64,000 nt of DNA. Source: Exobasidium rhododendri. Lineage: Eukaryota > Basidiomycota > Exobasidiomycetes > Exobasidiales > Exobasidiaceae. This document shows, in pieces, positions 19,754-31,646 of the stretch. The notes beneath the pieces are model-generated. The model did no database searches. It was not told where the DNA came from and saw only the letters and a program-made list of their open reading frames with translations. Position 1 is the first letter of the stretch, and each line of letters begins with the position of its first letter. The position numbers and the translations under genes are program-made. The stretch lies in the NCBI GenBank assembly GCA_026210745.1, contig CP110630.1, positions 620,001 to 684,000 on the forward strand, read 5' to 3'.

Positions 19754-21148
19754 ATGCTTCCTCTCTATCCGTCCGTCCTCTTCGCTGTACTTTCGTGCCT
19801 TTGCCTTTATGAGGGAGCTGCTGCGTCCCCCGTGCCCATGCAAGGAGACAACCAGCATAGTAGTCAGTACAGTCTCCCCAGACTAGTCGTGAGCGGTGGT
19901 AGACGCAGCACAGGCCGCTCGGGCAGGACTGATTCAGGAGCGCACACTGCTCGTCTTGGCAATTATGATGCCTACAGCGATGTGTCCGCTCCGTATGCTG
20001 GATCCATGACATCCCGCCTTCCATTGCAGCAACCGCACTACGACGAGACTCCCCACCACGCAGTCACCGCCTCCCCTTCCACGATTAATGACGCAGATCG
20101 ATACTATACGCCGCCATCGTACAGTACCCAGTTGTACGGAGGACATCAGCCGTTCGAGTACAATGGCTACAGCGAGTATACGCTCCCACATCATCAACAA
20201 GAAGCTACAAATACCGACTTTGGTGTCCCATTCACACACCAATTCAGCGGGAGCTCCTCCACGTTCGATGATGATCAGTCGCATGACTACTACACTCCGA
20301 GTCTTCAGCCTGAGTACCCCTACCAAGAGCAAAACTTGCAGCAAGGGTCTTTGCTCGACGTGGTGCAGGGAGCGCAGGGAATTGGAGCTTCATCCCACTA
20401 CTACGACCCACACTTCGGCAACCTCAGCTTGTATGAAGGCGGGCATCGTCAACAACATCGACCGAGTAGCAGCAGCAGCACACGCGACGGCTCCTCTTCA
20501 ACATATACGCAGACCAACGACGATCAGATGTACTACGACACCACCGACAGGAGCTCCGAAGACGGTGAGGGCCATGTTCCACCACCACCTACTGCTACTG
20601 CTGCAACGGAGCGAGAAGCACGACCAACAAGCGACACTACAACACTCCCTCGCCACATGTTCACGGCCGGTGGGGTCATCGACGGCGACCTCCTTGCCCA
20701 GATGGATCGTGATTACATGAACAGGCGCTTCCGTGACTTCCCCCTCGACCTCAGGAAGAATGCGATAGATCTCCTATCGAGGCGTCTAGGCCTGCCGTAT
20801 AGATCACTCGAATCACGCGCAAGACTTGTGATGGACTGGACCATGCTACGACAGATCTTGAGCGGTGATCCTGACTTGTTCGCCTTGGCTCGTAGTAGAC
20901 TCAACCTACGCAAGTACCGACCGTGGATGACGGGTGTGCCGTTCGACCAGCGAATGACGGTCGCGTGCAAGGTGGGCACGGCGATGAAGCTGAAGCGACC
21001 AGTGTACGGCTACGACTTTCTCGCCATCAGAAACCTCACCAAGGAAGACGGCGAGAGGTTGATGTATGCCTCGTTGGCGCAGATCCGTGAAATGGCCAAG
21101 CACTGGCGCACGATCCGCAGAAGCGAAAGGAGGCAGGCCGCCGAGTAA
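19754..21148 (+). CDS. Secreted-family paralogue, type C (464 aa), last gene of the left array
   Basis: Signal peptide about 1-23, then ASPVPMQGD (Met29; Q instead of D). GAHTARLGN near residue 63 and SMTSRLP 21 residues later form the motif pair. FGNLSLYEG in the middle is a clean F-x-x-L-x-L copy. C-terminal domain: FRDFPLDLRKNAIDLLSRRL, LVMDWTMLRQILSGD, RPWMTGVPFDQRMT, AIRNLTKEDGERLMYA. It ends 184 bases from the convergent helicase gene, which marks the array boundary. Function unknown. Confidence 0.9.
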   Translation: MLPLYPSVLFAVLSCLCLYEGAAASPVPMQGDNQHSSQYSLPRLVVSGGRRSTGRSGRTDSGAHTARLGNYDAYSDVSAPYAGSMTSRLPLQQPHYDETPHHAVTASPSTINDADRYYTPPSYSTQLYGGHQPFEYNGYSEYTLPHHQQEATNTDFGVPFTHQFSGSSSTFDDDQSHDYYTPSLQPEYPYQEQNLQQGSLLDVVQGAQGIGASSHYYDPHFGNLSLYEGGHRQQHRPSSSSSTRDGSSSTYTQTNDDQMYYDTTDRSSEDGEGHVPPPPTATAATEREARPTSDTTTLPRHMFTAGGVIDGDLLAQMDRDYMNRRFRDFPLDLRKNAIDLLSRRLGLPYRSLESRARLVMDWTMLRQILSGDPDLFALARSRLNLRKYRPWMTGVPFDQRMTVACKVGTAMKLKRPVYGYDFLAIRNLTKEDGERLMYASLAQIREMAKHWRTIRRSERRQAAE

Positions 21149-21331
21149 AGAAGAGGGTTCATGCCAGGTGCCACGTCGTTATTCGTGATGCTGTTGAGAT
21201 GTTCATAATGCTATTGAGTAGGGGTTACATTGCTGATTTATGATACAAGTGGAAATCTCTATTCGTCGTCGCTCTCTGTTCAAGGCAACCGCTCTGTCTA
21301 TCGTTGTGTCCTCCTCACTCCTCCTATTATA

Positions 21332-24300
21332 CTAATCCTCCCCCTCCTCCTCTCGAGCACTGAAGAGCAGGTTCAGCTCCTCTCGCTGTGTCTCTGACGT
21401 TCTCTTCTCTCCCACACTCTCTGCCAGTCGCAGCTTCCTCTTTTGTAGCTCCAACATGTTCTCTTCGATGCTGTTGCTCATGATGAATTTGGTGGTGACG
21501 ACTGGTCTGACTTGACCCATTCGATGAACTCGATCGAGACCTTGATTCTCAATGGCAGGATTCCAGTACGGCTCCATCAGGTACGCTCGACAAGCACTGA
21601 CCAAGTTCAATCCGATCCCGCCTGCCTTTAAGCTGACCAGCAACACCTCCACGCCTGCGTCATTCTTAAACTTGTCGAGATTGTCGCTTCTCTCCTGCCG
21701 TCTCATTCTGCCGTCGAGGTAGGCTGCCTTGATTCCCGATCGATGCGTCGCTTTGGCAATTCGGTCGAGCATCTTTGTCCACTGCGAGAAGATGACAGAC
21801 TTGATCGGTCCGGCCGAAATGCCACTGGACGCAGTGACGAGCATGACTGGCTCCTTGCTTTTCTCCTCTTCCTCCCCCTCCCCACTAGCTGCCACCTGGT
21901 CCAGCACGGGCGCATCCGAGTCGTACAGCAAAGACGACGGATTGCACCGACTAAATGCCTCCAGCTCCACCATCAGCGCCTTGATCTTGCTGCTGTAGTC
22001 TGGTCTTCGATCGATGTCGACGCCCTTGTCGCATCCAAACGTCTCCACGCTCAACACTCGGTCGGCGTCCTGCTGCTGTACGTCGGCAGGAAGCAGCTCC
22101 CTCATCTCCAACAGTGGAGACACAGACACGCCACAATCAGGACATCCAAATCGATCATCCGCCTTGGGCTTGTCGTACTGCATGCTCCCGATGCGAGTGC
22201 GTAGGCAGTCCGAGCAGAACAAGTGGATGCACCTCGTCAACACGGGACTCTTTGCGCCTTCCATGTTGCCCTCCTCGGCAAAGCTGGCCAAGTCATAGTT
22301 GCAAATGCAGCATCGAGCTCGATCGGAGCTGCACAACAACTCAAAAAGTCTGATCGCTCGATCTCGTGACATCCCATCCTTGATGATCGCCGTCGCTGGA
22401 TCGTCGTCGTCGTCGCCCTGCTCCTTCTTCCGCTTTGCATCCTTGCTGGCATCGACGAGGCCCATGTGATCACACGTCATTCGCAGGTTGGAGATCTCGT
22501 GCAGGATGGTGGCATAATTGTGCTTCAGCGTGTCACTCGCCTTCATCGTCTCAAAATCGTCCTTGTATCGCAGTCGCATCTCGTCATACGTCCCCTTTTC
22601 CTTGTCGTCAAACTTCAGCGTCAGCACACGAGCATACTTTGGCGGCAGACTGAGCAGCCTCTCCCCATTCGCCATCTGCATCTCCTTTGTCCTGCGCAGC
22701 GTCAAGAACTTCATGATCGTCTGAACTCGTGCCAGAGCCATCTTGTCCAACGGCTCGGCATTCTTCTCGTTGGCTCCCTTGCGAGTACTGCGCAACGAGG
22801 CAGACTTTTCCTTTGACCCACAGAACTGGTTCCACACACCGCGATCGTCGAACGGCTCCAGTCGCAGGAATCGAATCAGCGCAAATAGATCGTCGATTCG
22901 ATTCTGCACCGGCGTTCCCGTCAGGCAGACTCGCCTGTTCGCCGACAGATTGCAGACGGCTCTAGATTGCAGCGTCCTGGCTTCCTTGATCGTGTGTGCT
23001 TCGTCGAGCATGATACGAAACCACTCAATCTGCTGAATAGGGCTGATCGCCTCCTCGCCACCGCCGCCTGCCTTTCTCTTCTTCTTCCTCGACGCACTCT
23101 TGCGCGCATCTTCCTTGCTGCTGCCTGCTGCTGTCTTCTGCACTGCCGCCGTCTTTCCTCCAACAGTGTTGCCTCGTGCGTCAACGAGCACAACGTCATC
23201 CGAATCGTGCTTCGCTTTGCTCCTGCCTCCCCTTCCCGCGTCGTCTTCTTCCTCCTCCTCTTCTGCGTCACTCCCCTCCTCTTCTGCAATCGAGTGGGCG
23301 TACTCGGTGGCGAGTGTGGCATACGTCGTCATGACAATGTCATGGTCAGCAATCTCCCTTGCGTTCGTCAATCGTCCAGAACCGTGATAGATGTACACGC
23401 TAGGACGTTCGTCTGCACTCCAATGTTCGTCCAATTGACCCTCCCAGGCAGAGACAAGTGTGAGCGGCAGGACGATCAGCGTGGCCCTCGTTCGCGTCAC
23501 AATGTCACCACGACGACTCAATTCGGCATCCTCCTTCTTCTGCTCTCGCTTCCCCTTCTTCTTTGGTCTGGTGCTCGCGCGAGGTTTCTTGGCAGGAGGG
23601 GCGCCGTGGAGGTTGATGTTGAAGTCTTCAATCGTCACATCGTCGTCATCGTCGTCGTCGTCAACATCTTCCTCATCGCTCTTGTTCATCTTCTTGGCGG
23701 TCCCGTTCTTCTTGTCGTCCTGCTCCTCCTTCTCCTCCCCCACCTCTTCAAATCGGAGCGCTTCTTTGGACGTCGACGCTATCAGCGATATACCTGCTAG
23801 AGTTTTGCCTAGTCCCATATCGTCGGCCAAGATGGCGCCTCGGCAGATGTAGGGCGCCCGCTTTTGCTCTCCCTGCGTCACCACATGCTGATACGAGATC
23901 ACCTTGTCCGCCCTCTTGACAGGCTTCCAAAGCGAGATGATGTCCGTCTTGGACGCCTTTTCAAAGCTTCTGTACTTTTCCCGATCCAGCAGAAACGCCA
24001 ACGCTTGCTTTTGGTGAGGTAGTAAAGGAGTAGCAATACGAGCATCTGCCTCCACCATCTCCAAGTCTTCGCCACCTCGCAAACTGGCATACACAGCATC
24101 AACCTGCCGCTTCTTCTCCTCTTCCGTCGACTCCTTGTTCTGCATCACCGTCCCGCGCGAGTCCAGCGTGAAGCGGGAAAAGGGAGAGGCATGGCTGGGC
24201 ACGTTGCGGTTCGTCATCTCGATCGGAGGGTGGCCAGCAAAGTGAGCAGGATTGTATCGTGCAGGGTATTCGAGCTGAATGTTCTCGCAGAACAGATAGT

Positions 24301-25250
24301 TCGACACTTTTTCGGCATCCCGTCGAGTCGTAAAGCAGAGCACCTCAATGGCATGCAGGAAGTTCTGTGAGGCCAGGAAATATTTGTGTCAGCAGCGGCT
24401 CTCGGGTCCTCCAAGCAGGCACTCGACGACTCACCCGTCCTGAATTCGGCGTCACGATCCTACATCGAGCACTGAGTCTGATCATCCTGCGAATGAGAAG
24501 TGCATGTAGTCCTCTCCTGTACTTGTCCGCCAATGTCCCAAAGGAAGAGCTCTTAATCTGTGGACTATTTGGTATTGGCCGCCCCGATCCTTCTAATTGT
24601 GCCTTTACATCCATCGGGGCGACTACTTCGTGTACGTGAATCTCCGCCTTTTCTCCCATCATTGCATTGGTAGAGCCCTCTCCTCGAGGCACCAGCTCTA
24701 CCGGTCGGAAGCCAGGCTCCAGGTAGAAGTCCTTCCCACTGGGCCAGTCGCCGGTCGACCATTTGGGATGCGTGTTGGACGTCTTCGCTCCTGCTGCATC
24801 GGTAAAGTGAAACGAGGCAGGAAGACCGAGCATCGTCAAGACCACCGCATTCACCATCCCGATGCAGACCTGCTCGCTCTGATTCTGCAGCACATTGGGA
24901 CCTCTCGCTTCCACCAACGTCACATCATCGTTGTCGTCGTCTGTCAAATCAATCGTCACATTTGCTGAGACGCCCTTGTCATGCTTCAAGACACCATTGC
25001 CATTGCTGATGCCGCCGTTCCCGTTGAGGTGGCCATTGCTGCCGCCATTGTGACTGATGTTGTTGCCACGAGGTTGCGTGCTCTTCTGTCCAGCAAAGTC
25101 GCCCTTCTCGTCGAGGAACTGTGTCGGCACCCGAGCTCCGCTGCCGCCGACGATTGGTATCGCAACGCTGGCGGGCATCTTGGACGAGCTCGCCACCGGA
25201 TTAGGAGGTGAAGGCGGCGGCGTGGGCGAGAGGGAGAGTGCTGGTGGCAT
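21332..25250 (-). CDS. SNF2-family DNA helicase with internal RING finger (Rad5/HLTF/RAD16 type)
   Basis: Two exons: 25250-24435 and 24364-21332; the 70-base intron starts GTGAGT and ends CACAG in phase 0, giving 1282 residues. The ATG at 25250 is chosen because the frame further upstream has only a TTG. In order: a Pro/Ser-rich and disordered N-terminus; Walker A (DDMGLGKT) near 453 followed by acidic and basic linkers (a run of Asp); DEAH box (LDEAHTIKE) near 723; a RING finger near 954-1010 (CCIC, then CIHLFC, then CPDC); helicase motif V/VI region with VIFSQWTKMLDR near 1125 and RVHRMGQVRP near 1213. The family uses ATP hydrolysis to remodel DNA-protein complexes and has E3 ligase activity, in post-replication repair or chromatin control; it acts in the nucleus. 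Which paralogue it is cannot be settled by eye; I see no certain HIRAN domain. Confidence 0.92.
24365..24434 (-). other. Intron of the SNF2 helicase gene
   Basis: Donor GTGAGTCG and acceptor CCTCACAG on the minus strand. Splicing joins SGR to NFLHAIEVLCF without frame change. Confidence 0.8.
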
Positions 25251-26670
25251 CGTAAACGCTCGCACCAAGGTATGTATGCTTGAAGCTGGCCTGTAATTCC
25301 CTATCTCTTCAAAGTCATCTGAAAGGCGCGCTTCAGTTGGTGATGGACGTGATTCGGGCGGGCTGCGGACTGGAGAGAAGGGAAGGAAGAAGCTGGAGAG
25401 TATGTGGTAAGTTGGTCATTGTTGAAGATCTCCGTTCGTTCTTAGCGTTCAGGGCGGCGAGTACAACACTGAAGCAAGTCGTAAGTTGAAACGATTGTGC
25501 GTACCCGTATTGCGTAATCAAAGCCCCCAAAAAAAAACAAGGCGCGAGATGTACAAATAAGAGATCAGAGGAAAAGTTAAGCAAAGGGGTTACAGGCTTA
25601 CACTTTTCTCTCTCTACTCAGTAAATGAGATACAGTAAAGAGATAAGTGGTAAAAGCTGACTCGGAGATTTTCTGACTTAAACAGAATAAGGAAGGGTCG
25701 CGCCTGTTTGACTCGCCGTGCACTGAAGACGGTATGAACAATGCCCACAATGCTGACCTAAGGAAATCAGATACAGTAGAGGGCGGGGGGAGGCCAGGGC
25801 CAAGCAACATTCGCGTCGAGCAGGATTGGTTGAGTGAGTGTCGGCCGATCTTTGCGCGCGCGTGGCGTATCCCCTCCCCTCTTCTTCTTCAGAGGACACC
25901 TTGCCCTACCTAGTCCACCATGCATACATGATCTTCTCTGGCCACAAAGAGACGAGGCAATCTGGCGAGGTGCGGCAGCTTAGCATAATATTCCTTTGCA
26001 AACAGTGTGCGCTACTGGGTTCGACACTGTGGGCTCAAGTGCTGAGTCTGCTTTTGGTTGCTCTCTCGCTTTCTCTTTCTCTGTCTTCCAATCTTACGCT
26101 CCTCGGTTCGACTACCTTGGCAATGGTGCCACGTTTGAGAGAATAGTTCAGGTGGTGGCAACAGGTCTTGGTAGGTGACAGAGCCCAAACCTCTCTTGGC
26201 TCTACTTGGATCCAGGTGGATGGAGCAACTGTGATGAATCTCATGAAGTGAAAAGGTGTAGTAGACTAAGGTCGCTACCGAGATGCTTCAAAGCGATAAA
26301 AGCGTGTGATTGGCGGCAAAGGATTCAAAAGGGAAGAAAAGGGACTTCATTGAGATGACGTTACGTAGGGAGGTATTCAAAATGGACGATACGATGAGAT
26401 CGAAATCATCCTCACCAAGCTACTTTAGCTACTCTTGTTTTCCTTTGGCATTGACATTTTGCTTCCAATGACGTTTACCTTTGGGAAAAAGGTCAGCAGA
26501 GTTTAGCAGGACTACCATCGAAAAGAGGGTGCGCTCCGCTCGTCACCAAGGAAATAGCCATTGCAACTCGGATTCTGTTCGTTCATAGACCTCGTGAAGG
26601 CTGATGAAAAGAGAGAAGAAGCCCCGTTGGCAACGGTGCTGGCAGGGGCTAACGCTATCTCCTTGTGCAC
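25251..26670. other. Intergenic region upstream of the helicase gene
   Basis: Contains copy 1 of the duplicated intergenic segment (25498-25960) and otherwise no gene I can support. Confidence 0.5.
25498..25960. repeat. Duplicated intergenic segment, copy 1
   Basis: Three blocks match copy 2 in the same order: TATTGCGTAATCAAAGCC then GGCGCGAGATGTACAAATAA (25508-25560); CTTACACTTTTCTCTCT then ACTCAGT (25597-25623); and GATCTTCTCTGGCCACAAAG (about 25930-25950). Between the last two blocks, copies 1 and 2 differ in length and sequence. Copy 1 lacks the inserted element found in copy 2. Confidence 0.7.
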
Positions 26671-27080
26671 TTACCAATTCCTTTCAATGTTCTGGGTCAA
26701 ACCAAGATCCTCAACGAATTGCAGATAGTCCTAATCGTGCTTCATGTCCTTCTCGGCATCGAGCTCCACACCTTGCTCCATGTGGCCTGCACAGACAAAG
26801 AATCGTAGACAGTCAACGATCCGTTTTGGTGTACCAACAAAGTAAAAGGAACGCACCTACAACGATCAGGTCCGCTTTCAAGCTTTCTATCGGCTCCAGC
26901 ACTTTTCACCAGGCTCGCAAGATCTGTGGAATTTCAATCATCTCTGTCCACACACTGGTGGTCCTTCCATAGAAGCGCATCGCCGGCTACAATGACTTTC
27001 TAATTTGGCTTGCCAGAGCATAGCGTGATTAAATGTGTCTCCTACGACTAGACCGATAATAATGAGGGGCGAGGCTTTCC
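26671..27080 (-). pseudogene. Relic of a metallo-beta-lactamase-fold hydrolase gene
   Basis: Minus-strand translation shows the C-terminal half of an MBL-fold hydrolase: GDTFNHAMLW in one frame (about 27045), then SVWTEMIEIPQILRAW, VLEPIESLKADLIV in another, and after an intron (donor GTGCGT at about 26854, acceptor TGTGCAG at about 26787) GHMEQGVELDAEKDMKHD and DYLQFVEDLG. The V-G-H plus LDAEKD-hinge is typical of the family's last metal-site region. At least one frame change and two in-frame stops are present and the N-terminal HxHxDH part was not found, so the gene is dead. It may have belonged to the same pathway as the neighbouring dehydrogenase and P450. The family call rests on motif recognition only. 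Confidence 0.5.
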
Positions 27081-27090
27081 GAAACTTCGT

Positions 27091-27135
<45 letters not shown>
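27091..27135. repeat. (GA)n microsatellite
   Basis: About 22 uninterrupted AG dinucleotides. No function inferred. Confidence 0.9.
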
Positions 27136-27136
<1 letters not shown>

Positions 27137-27363
27137 ACTAGAGAAGAAGATTGCAACATGGCTAATTTAAGCTTTGGCGCAAGCCAGATGAGTGCACGGA
27201 CTTTACCCCGCACCCCGCACCGGGAGCGCAAGCGCGGACACTCCGACGTGGAAAAGCCTCGTCTTATTGGGGTGGAGACAACAACCCTATAAAGAAATGT
27301 AATGTCGAAGAGTTTAAAATTACCCGCTTTGACTTGGCGACACCATCCTTTTGCACCACGAAG

Positions 27364-28510
27364 ATGTCAAATCATCCCGTCATCACCGACTACCTGCAAG
27401 CCAAACCGACCATCTACAGCAAGAGTCCACGCTTAGCTGGCAAAGTCTGCATCGTGACGGGAGCGACGGGAGGGATTGGTTCTGCCACAGTGCTACGATT
27501 TGCCGAAGAAGGCGCCAAAGGTATTGTTGTTTCCGATCTTGATCAAGCGCTTTGCGAACAGTTTGTTGCCAATTTGAAGAAAAATATAGTGACAAGCAAC
27601 ACAGAATACTTGGCCATAGCTGCTGACGTCAGTAAGGATGAGCAGCAAGCGAAGCTATTTGATCAAGCAATTGCAAAGTGGGGACATGTGCACGTTGCTG
27701 TTGCCAATGTGAGCTGCGGTGCTTGAATTCTGGCAGATTAGTCTATCTAGCTCATTCACCTAACCAATTTATTTTTTCTGAATTCCCATCCCAGGCCGGC
27801 AAAGGGTCCTCCATGACACCTCTGCTGGACGAAACAGAACACAAGATGAGAGAAATGTACGAAATCAACACCCTCGGTGGTGAGTCCAAATCCTAGTGTA
27901 TCTTTTCTTCCCGACAGCTGGGCATCTCTCACAATTGCCCTTCTTATGACTTTTATAACGTAGTCTGGCTTACAGCGAAACATGCAGCCCGAGTCATGCT
28001 CAGGGATGGTCGACCTACTTCGGCTTCGATTATTATCAATTCCAGTGTAGCAGCGCTTTACGGCGCTCCAGCTTTCTCTCCATGTAGGTTTTCTCCTACG
28101 GCCCAGCACTCTCGATGATTCTGACTGACGTATATACCCTCAATATAGACGCTGCATCTAAATGGGCCGCACGAGGGATTGGTCTATCGCTAGCACAGGA
28201 GTTGGGACCTCAAGGTATTCGCGTCAACAACATCCATCCAGGTGGTACTCTCACTCCCCTCTTTCACCAATGTTTCACCGACGAAGTTGCCGAGGTCATT
28301 CGCAAATCAGCAGCACTTCAACGGCTTGCCGATCCTATAGAGATTGCAAACGGTGAGTTTCGTAATGCTGCTTCTCGAATTCTTAAGCGAGAGAGACATC
28401 CTTACCCCTTTGTTACTTCCTACAACGAAGTCATGCTTTTTCTCGCCTCCGATGAAAGTTCTTACGTGAGCGGAGCCACTATTGGAGTGCACGGTGCTCA
28501 AGTTCCGTAG
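27364..28510 (+). CDS. Short-chain dehydrogenase/reductase (SDR), 277 aa
   Basis: Five exons: 27364-27708, 27795-27879, 27964-28083, 28149-28352, 28431-28510. All four introns (65-86 bases) are GT-AG and all keep frame. The ATG at 27364 is used; the open frame upstream begins with TTG. The Rossmann nucleotide-binding motif TGATGGIG is at about 32-39, the catalytic serine in IIINSSVAALYG near 170, and the active-site Y184-A-A-S-K188 spans exons 3 and 4. The end (SSYVSGATIGVHGAQ) is the usual SDR C-terminus. It is an NAD(P)-dependent oxidoreductase, probably cytosolic; the substrate cannot be told. The P450 follows on the same strand. Confidence 0.88.
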
Positions 28511-28619
28511 AAAGATGGCGTATTTCCCCTCCTGTACAAATGGCAGCTCGGTAATGATTACTTGCCTTTACTGATTCTTTCCTGGAGAGCCATATTCCTC
28601 TCGATGTCGTCAAAGGTAT

Positions 28620-28870
28620 CCAGAAGGATGATGTGAAGATTGATTTTAAGTCCCACACGAGAAGAATGAATTCAATTGAGCCTTGGAGACCCGCTTCGGG
28701 AGCTTCTTTGGCACCAGAAGAAGTCTCCAAGTCACAGACGAGTCCGCTCTTGACTCCTAAAACTGCATCACTTCGAAGATATTTGTCTCCTCCAGGATAG
28801 AGTGCCGTGACTAGAATTGGGAATTCTTGGCTTCGATCATCACATGCATATGAGTAGATTTCGTAATTCC
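28620..28870 (-). pseudogene. Relic of an intradiol ring-cleavage dioxygenase gene
   Basis: Minus-strand reading gives THMHVMIEAK (about 28862-28833), then after a frame change FPILVTALYPGGDKYL and SDAVLGVKSGLVCDL (down to about 28735). This is the order of the C-terminal part of catechol/hydroxyquinol 1,2-dioxygenases: the H-x-H iron-ligand strand, the LVTALYP segment, then the SDAVFGVK-type segment. The rest of the gene was not recovered; upstream DNA to about 28990 is uninformative. The relic supports a former aromatic-degradation role for the core block. Call by motif only. Confidence 0.55.
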
Positions 28871-29557
28871 TCATTGCTCTGGCGCACTCTTACCGGATGA
28901 GTATCTTCTTCCATCACGACTTTGCTTGGCGCTTCGAACGTGGGTCTGTTAGAAGGAAAACAGAATCTTAGCAAGCACCGTCTTTATTCTTGCGCTCTGA
29001 ACTCGCTTTCATCGTCAAGTGGCCCTCTCTCGTATATTCAATGAGACAATAGATCTTTCCACTGACAAAGAGCAGCTGTATCATTGACAGTCGAGCTTGG
29101 AAGAAGAAATAGCGAAGCAAAGCGCTCTAGGAGACACCGTCTTCTTGCTGCGCTCGATGATCCGTTGATCACTCTACCCTGGGCCGCCCCGGACTCTCCG
29201 CTCACACATGACTGAGTGCTGTCGCAAAGGAGCAGGGCTTCAATAATCAGGGGCGCCATAATTGGGGACGCTAGCGGGGACACTAATTTCGCCTTTACCC
29301 CGCAATCTTCGAGATTGACAGGTATCGGAAGAGTCGTTTGCACCCATTCTATCCAGCACACTAGCTTCCGACAGTATCCTCGCTGCTACATCTCGTCTTA
29401 CAGCTCGCCTTTTTGAATTCCACAATCCAAGGTGACAATCTGGACATGCTATATATATAACCCTTGCATAGAGAATGAAATATTACTTTTTTTGCCCATG
29501 TCTGTTAACATGTTCATTGATCGATTTCCCGAATGAAGTCTTACAGAACCACTTCGT
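28871..29557. other. Intergenic region
   Basis: No intact gene. Short frames here match nothing recognised. A TATATATATAA run lies at about 29450-29461, about 100 bases before the P450 start. Confidence 0.45.
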
Positions 29558-31393
29558 ATGGACTACGTGATAGTAGGAGCAACGCTTGCTGGTATTCTGG
29601 GCTACTATGTCTTCTACAATCTTTACTTGCATCCCCTTGCCAGTCTCCCCGGCCCTTTTATATCACGTTCTGGCCTGTGGAGTTACCGTGTCCACCGAGC
29701 CATATTCCGGGACACTTGTGAGCCATGATCTCAGAGCAAACGCAGTAGCAAAAAAGGCTGATGAGAAATTCTTCCTATCCAGCTCACCAACTAGATCGTC
29801 TTCATACCCGATACGGCACGTATGTTCGGCTTGGTCGAAATCAAGTCATCACGGTCGATCCGGATGCTGTTTCAGTGCTCTATGGACATGCCTCAAAGGT
29901 GTGTGTGTCTCTTATAGTACTATTGATCGAACAGAATCTTTACTAACTTCCTTTTTCCTCCCAGTGGACCAAATCGAATTTCTATCATCTCTTCCGGCTT
30001 GGACCAGCAAAGGGAATCATGAGCGAAACAGACGTCAAGAAGCACGCCTCTCTTCGACGATCGTCTGCCAGTGCCTATTCCATCAATTCGCTTCTGGAGC
30101 TCGAAGGTGAGCTAGAGACTCACAGGGCGTCATACTGAACGGCACAACTGAGTTTCTCTTTATCATTCTCAGGGTCTGTGGATGAAATGGCAGAATTATT
30201 CTTCCAGAAAGTGGACATATTTGCTGAAAGAAAGCAGCCGTGGGATGCGGGCTTGTGGCTGCAATGGTTTGCCATGGACGTCGTTGGCGAATTGGCCTTT
30301 GGCAAGAGTTTCGATCTCATCAAGACGGCAACGGATGAAAATCATCTTATGGAAGCCGTCGATACGTTTATCGTGGTGGCGGCTTTATTAGGCTCGATGC
30401 CTCGCTTTGGCGATCCAGCCTTCACAATTGCCAGTGCGCTTGGAGCAGGTGGCAAAGGAGCAGCACATCTTATGAATGTCACAATCGAGGCGGTAAGAGA
30501 CCGACTCAAACGTACCGAGAAGATCGAAAAAGAGGGAGGCACAGATAATGAAAAGAAAGATATGCTGTGAGTTTATAAGATGGCGGCGGCAGATAAAGGC
30601 TGAAATCGAGCTCATTCCTGTTTCATTTCATTGGTGTCTCGTCAGCGGACGCTTTCTTGTTGCAAAAGATCCTGATACTGGCAAGCGTCTTACATTCGAC
30701 CAGCTTTGCACCAGCGCTACCCAAATCATCGGTGCCGGTTCAGACACAACGGCCATTACTATGCGTGCAGTCTTGTACTACACATTGACCACTCCCGGCG
30801 TATATGCAACACTGATGAAGGAGTTGCAGCAAGCCCACGAAGCCGATACATTGCATTTTCCCACATCGTACCAAGAAGGCATCAAACTGGACTATTTCCA
30901 AGCCATCGTCAAGGAGACGTTGCGCTTCTTCCCAGCTGTGCCTTGGTTGATGCCGCGGGTGTCGCCAGGACAAGGTGCAGTGCTTGGTGGCCATGTTTTC
31001 CCCGCCGGGACTTGCGTTGGAATGTCGCCGTACGCCTACCACCGAAGAGCCTACGGTTCAGACTCGACCGTCTTTCGACCAGAGCGATGGTTGGAAGCCA
31101 ATGAAGAGACGCGTAAAGACATGGAAAGAAACCTTCTCTCCTTTGGAGGCGGTGCCCGTGTCTGCATTGGAAAGAACATATCGATCATGGAGATGACCAA
31201 GCTGATTCCTTCTTTATTCTGGAGATACGAATTCCAGCTTACCCCGCGCAAACCGGGCTCTCCTCACAAGTACAAGCATGGCCAGGGCATGGACGGGAAG
31301 AAAGATGGAGAAAGTTGGTACGTCCAGACTGCTTGGTTTGCCTGTCAACGAGACTTCTACCTCGATGTCAAAAAGAGGGATGTCGATAGCTGA
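29558..31393 (+). CDS. Cytochrome P450 monooxygenase (519 aa)
   Basis: Five exons: 29558-29717, 29783-29898, 29965-30106, 30173-30566, 30646-31393. Introns are 65-79 bases, GT-AG, and keep frame; intron 2 has a TACTAAC branch site. The N-terminus is a membrane anchor (MDYVIVGATLAGILGYYVF) followed by the hinge HPLASLPGP. The I-helix oxygen-binding motif GAGSDTTA is near 300, the ExxR motif KETLR near 360, and the haem loop FGGGARVCIG near 440-449 with the ligand Cys about 445. All key parts are present, so it is probably active, anchored to the ER with a reductase partner. Family and substrate not determined; clustering with an SDR fits an oxidative catabolic or secondary pathway. Confidence 0.92.
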
Positions 31394-31617
31394 AGAGAGT
31401 ACACTATGAGCCTTTTGAGAGTCTTGCTTTTTTTGTAATCATAGCTGTTTTTCGCATCCGACGAACGATCATCTTTATTACGAAGAAGTAAGAGAAACGT
31501 GCGGAGAGAGAGAGCTGTGGACTGTTATAGGGACAGCAACCAGTACTAATGTCGTGCGCGTATTGCGTAATCAAAGCCAAAAAATGCAGGCGCGAGATGT
31601 ACAAATAAAAGATCATA

Positions 31618-31646
31618 CCATGCGCTACCACTAGTAAATACACGTG
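31618..31646 (+). repeat. Left terminal inverted repeat
   Basis: 29 bases, exact reverse complement of 33014-33042. A related CCACTAGTGAATAC word recurs at about 31660. Confidence 0.88.

Noticed and set aside
27091-27135. (GA)n tract as a regulatory element
   Set aside because: A simple microsatellite with no nearby gene start that depends on it.
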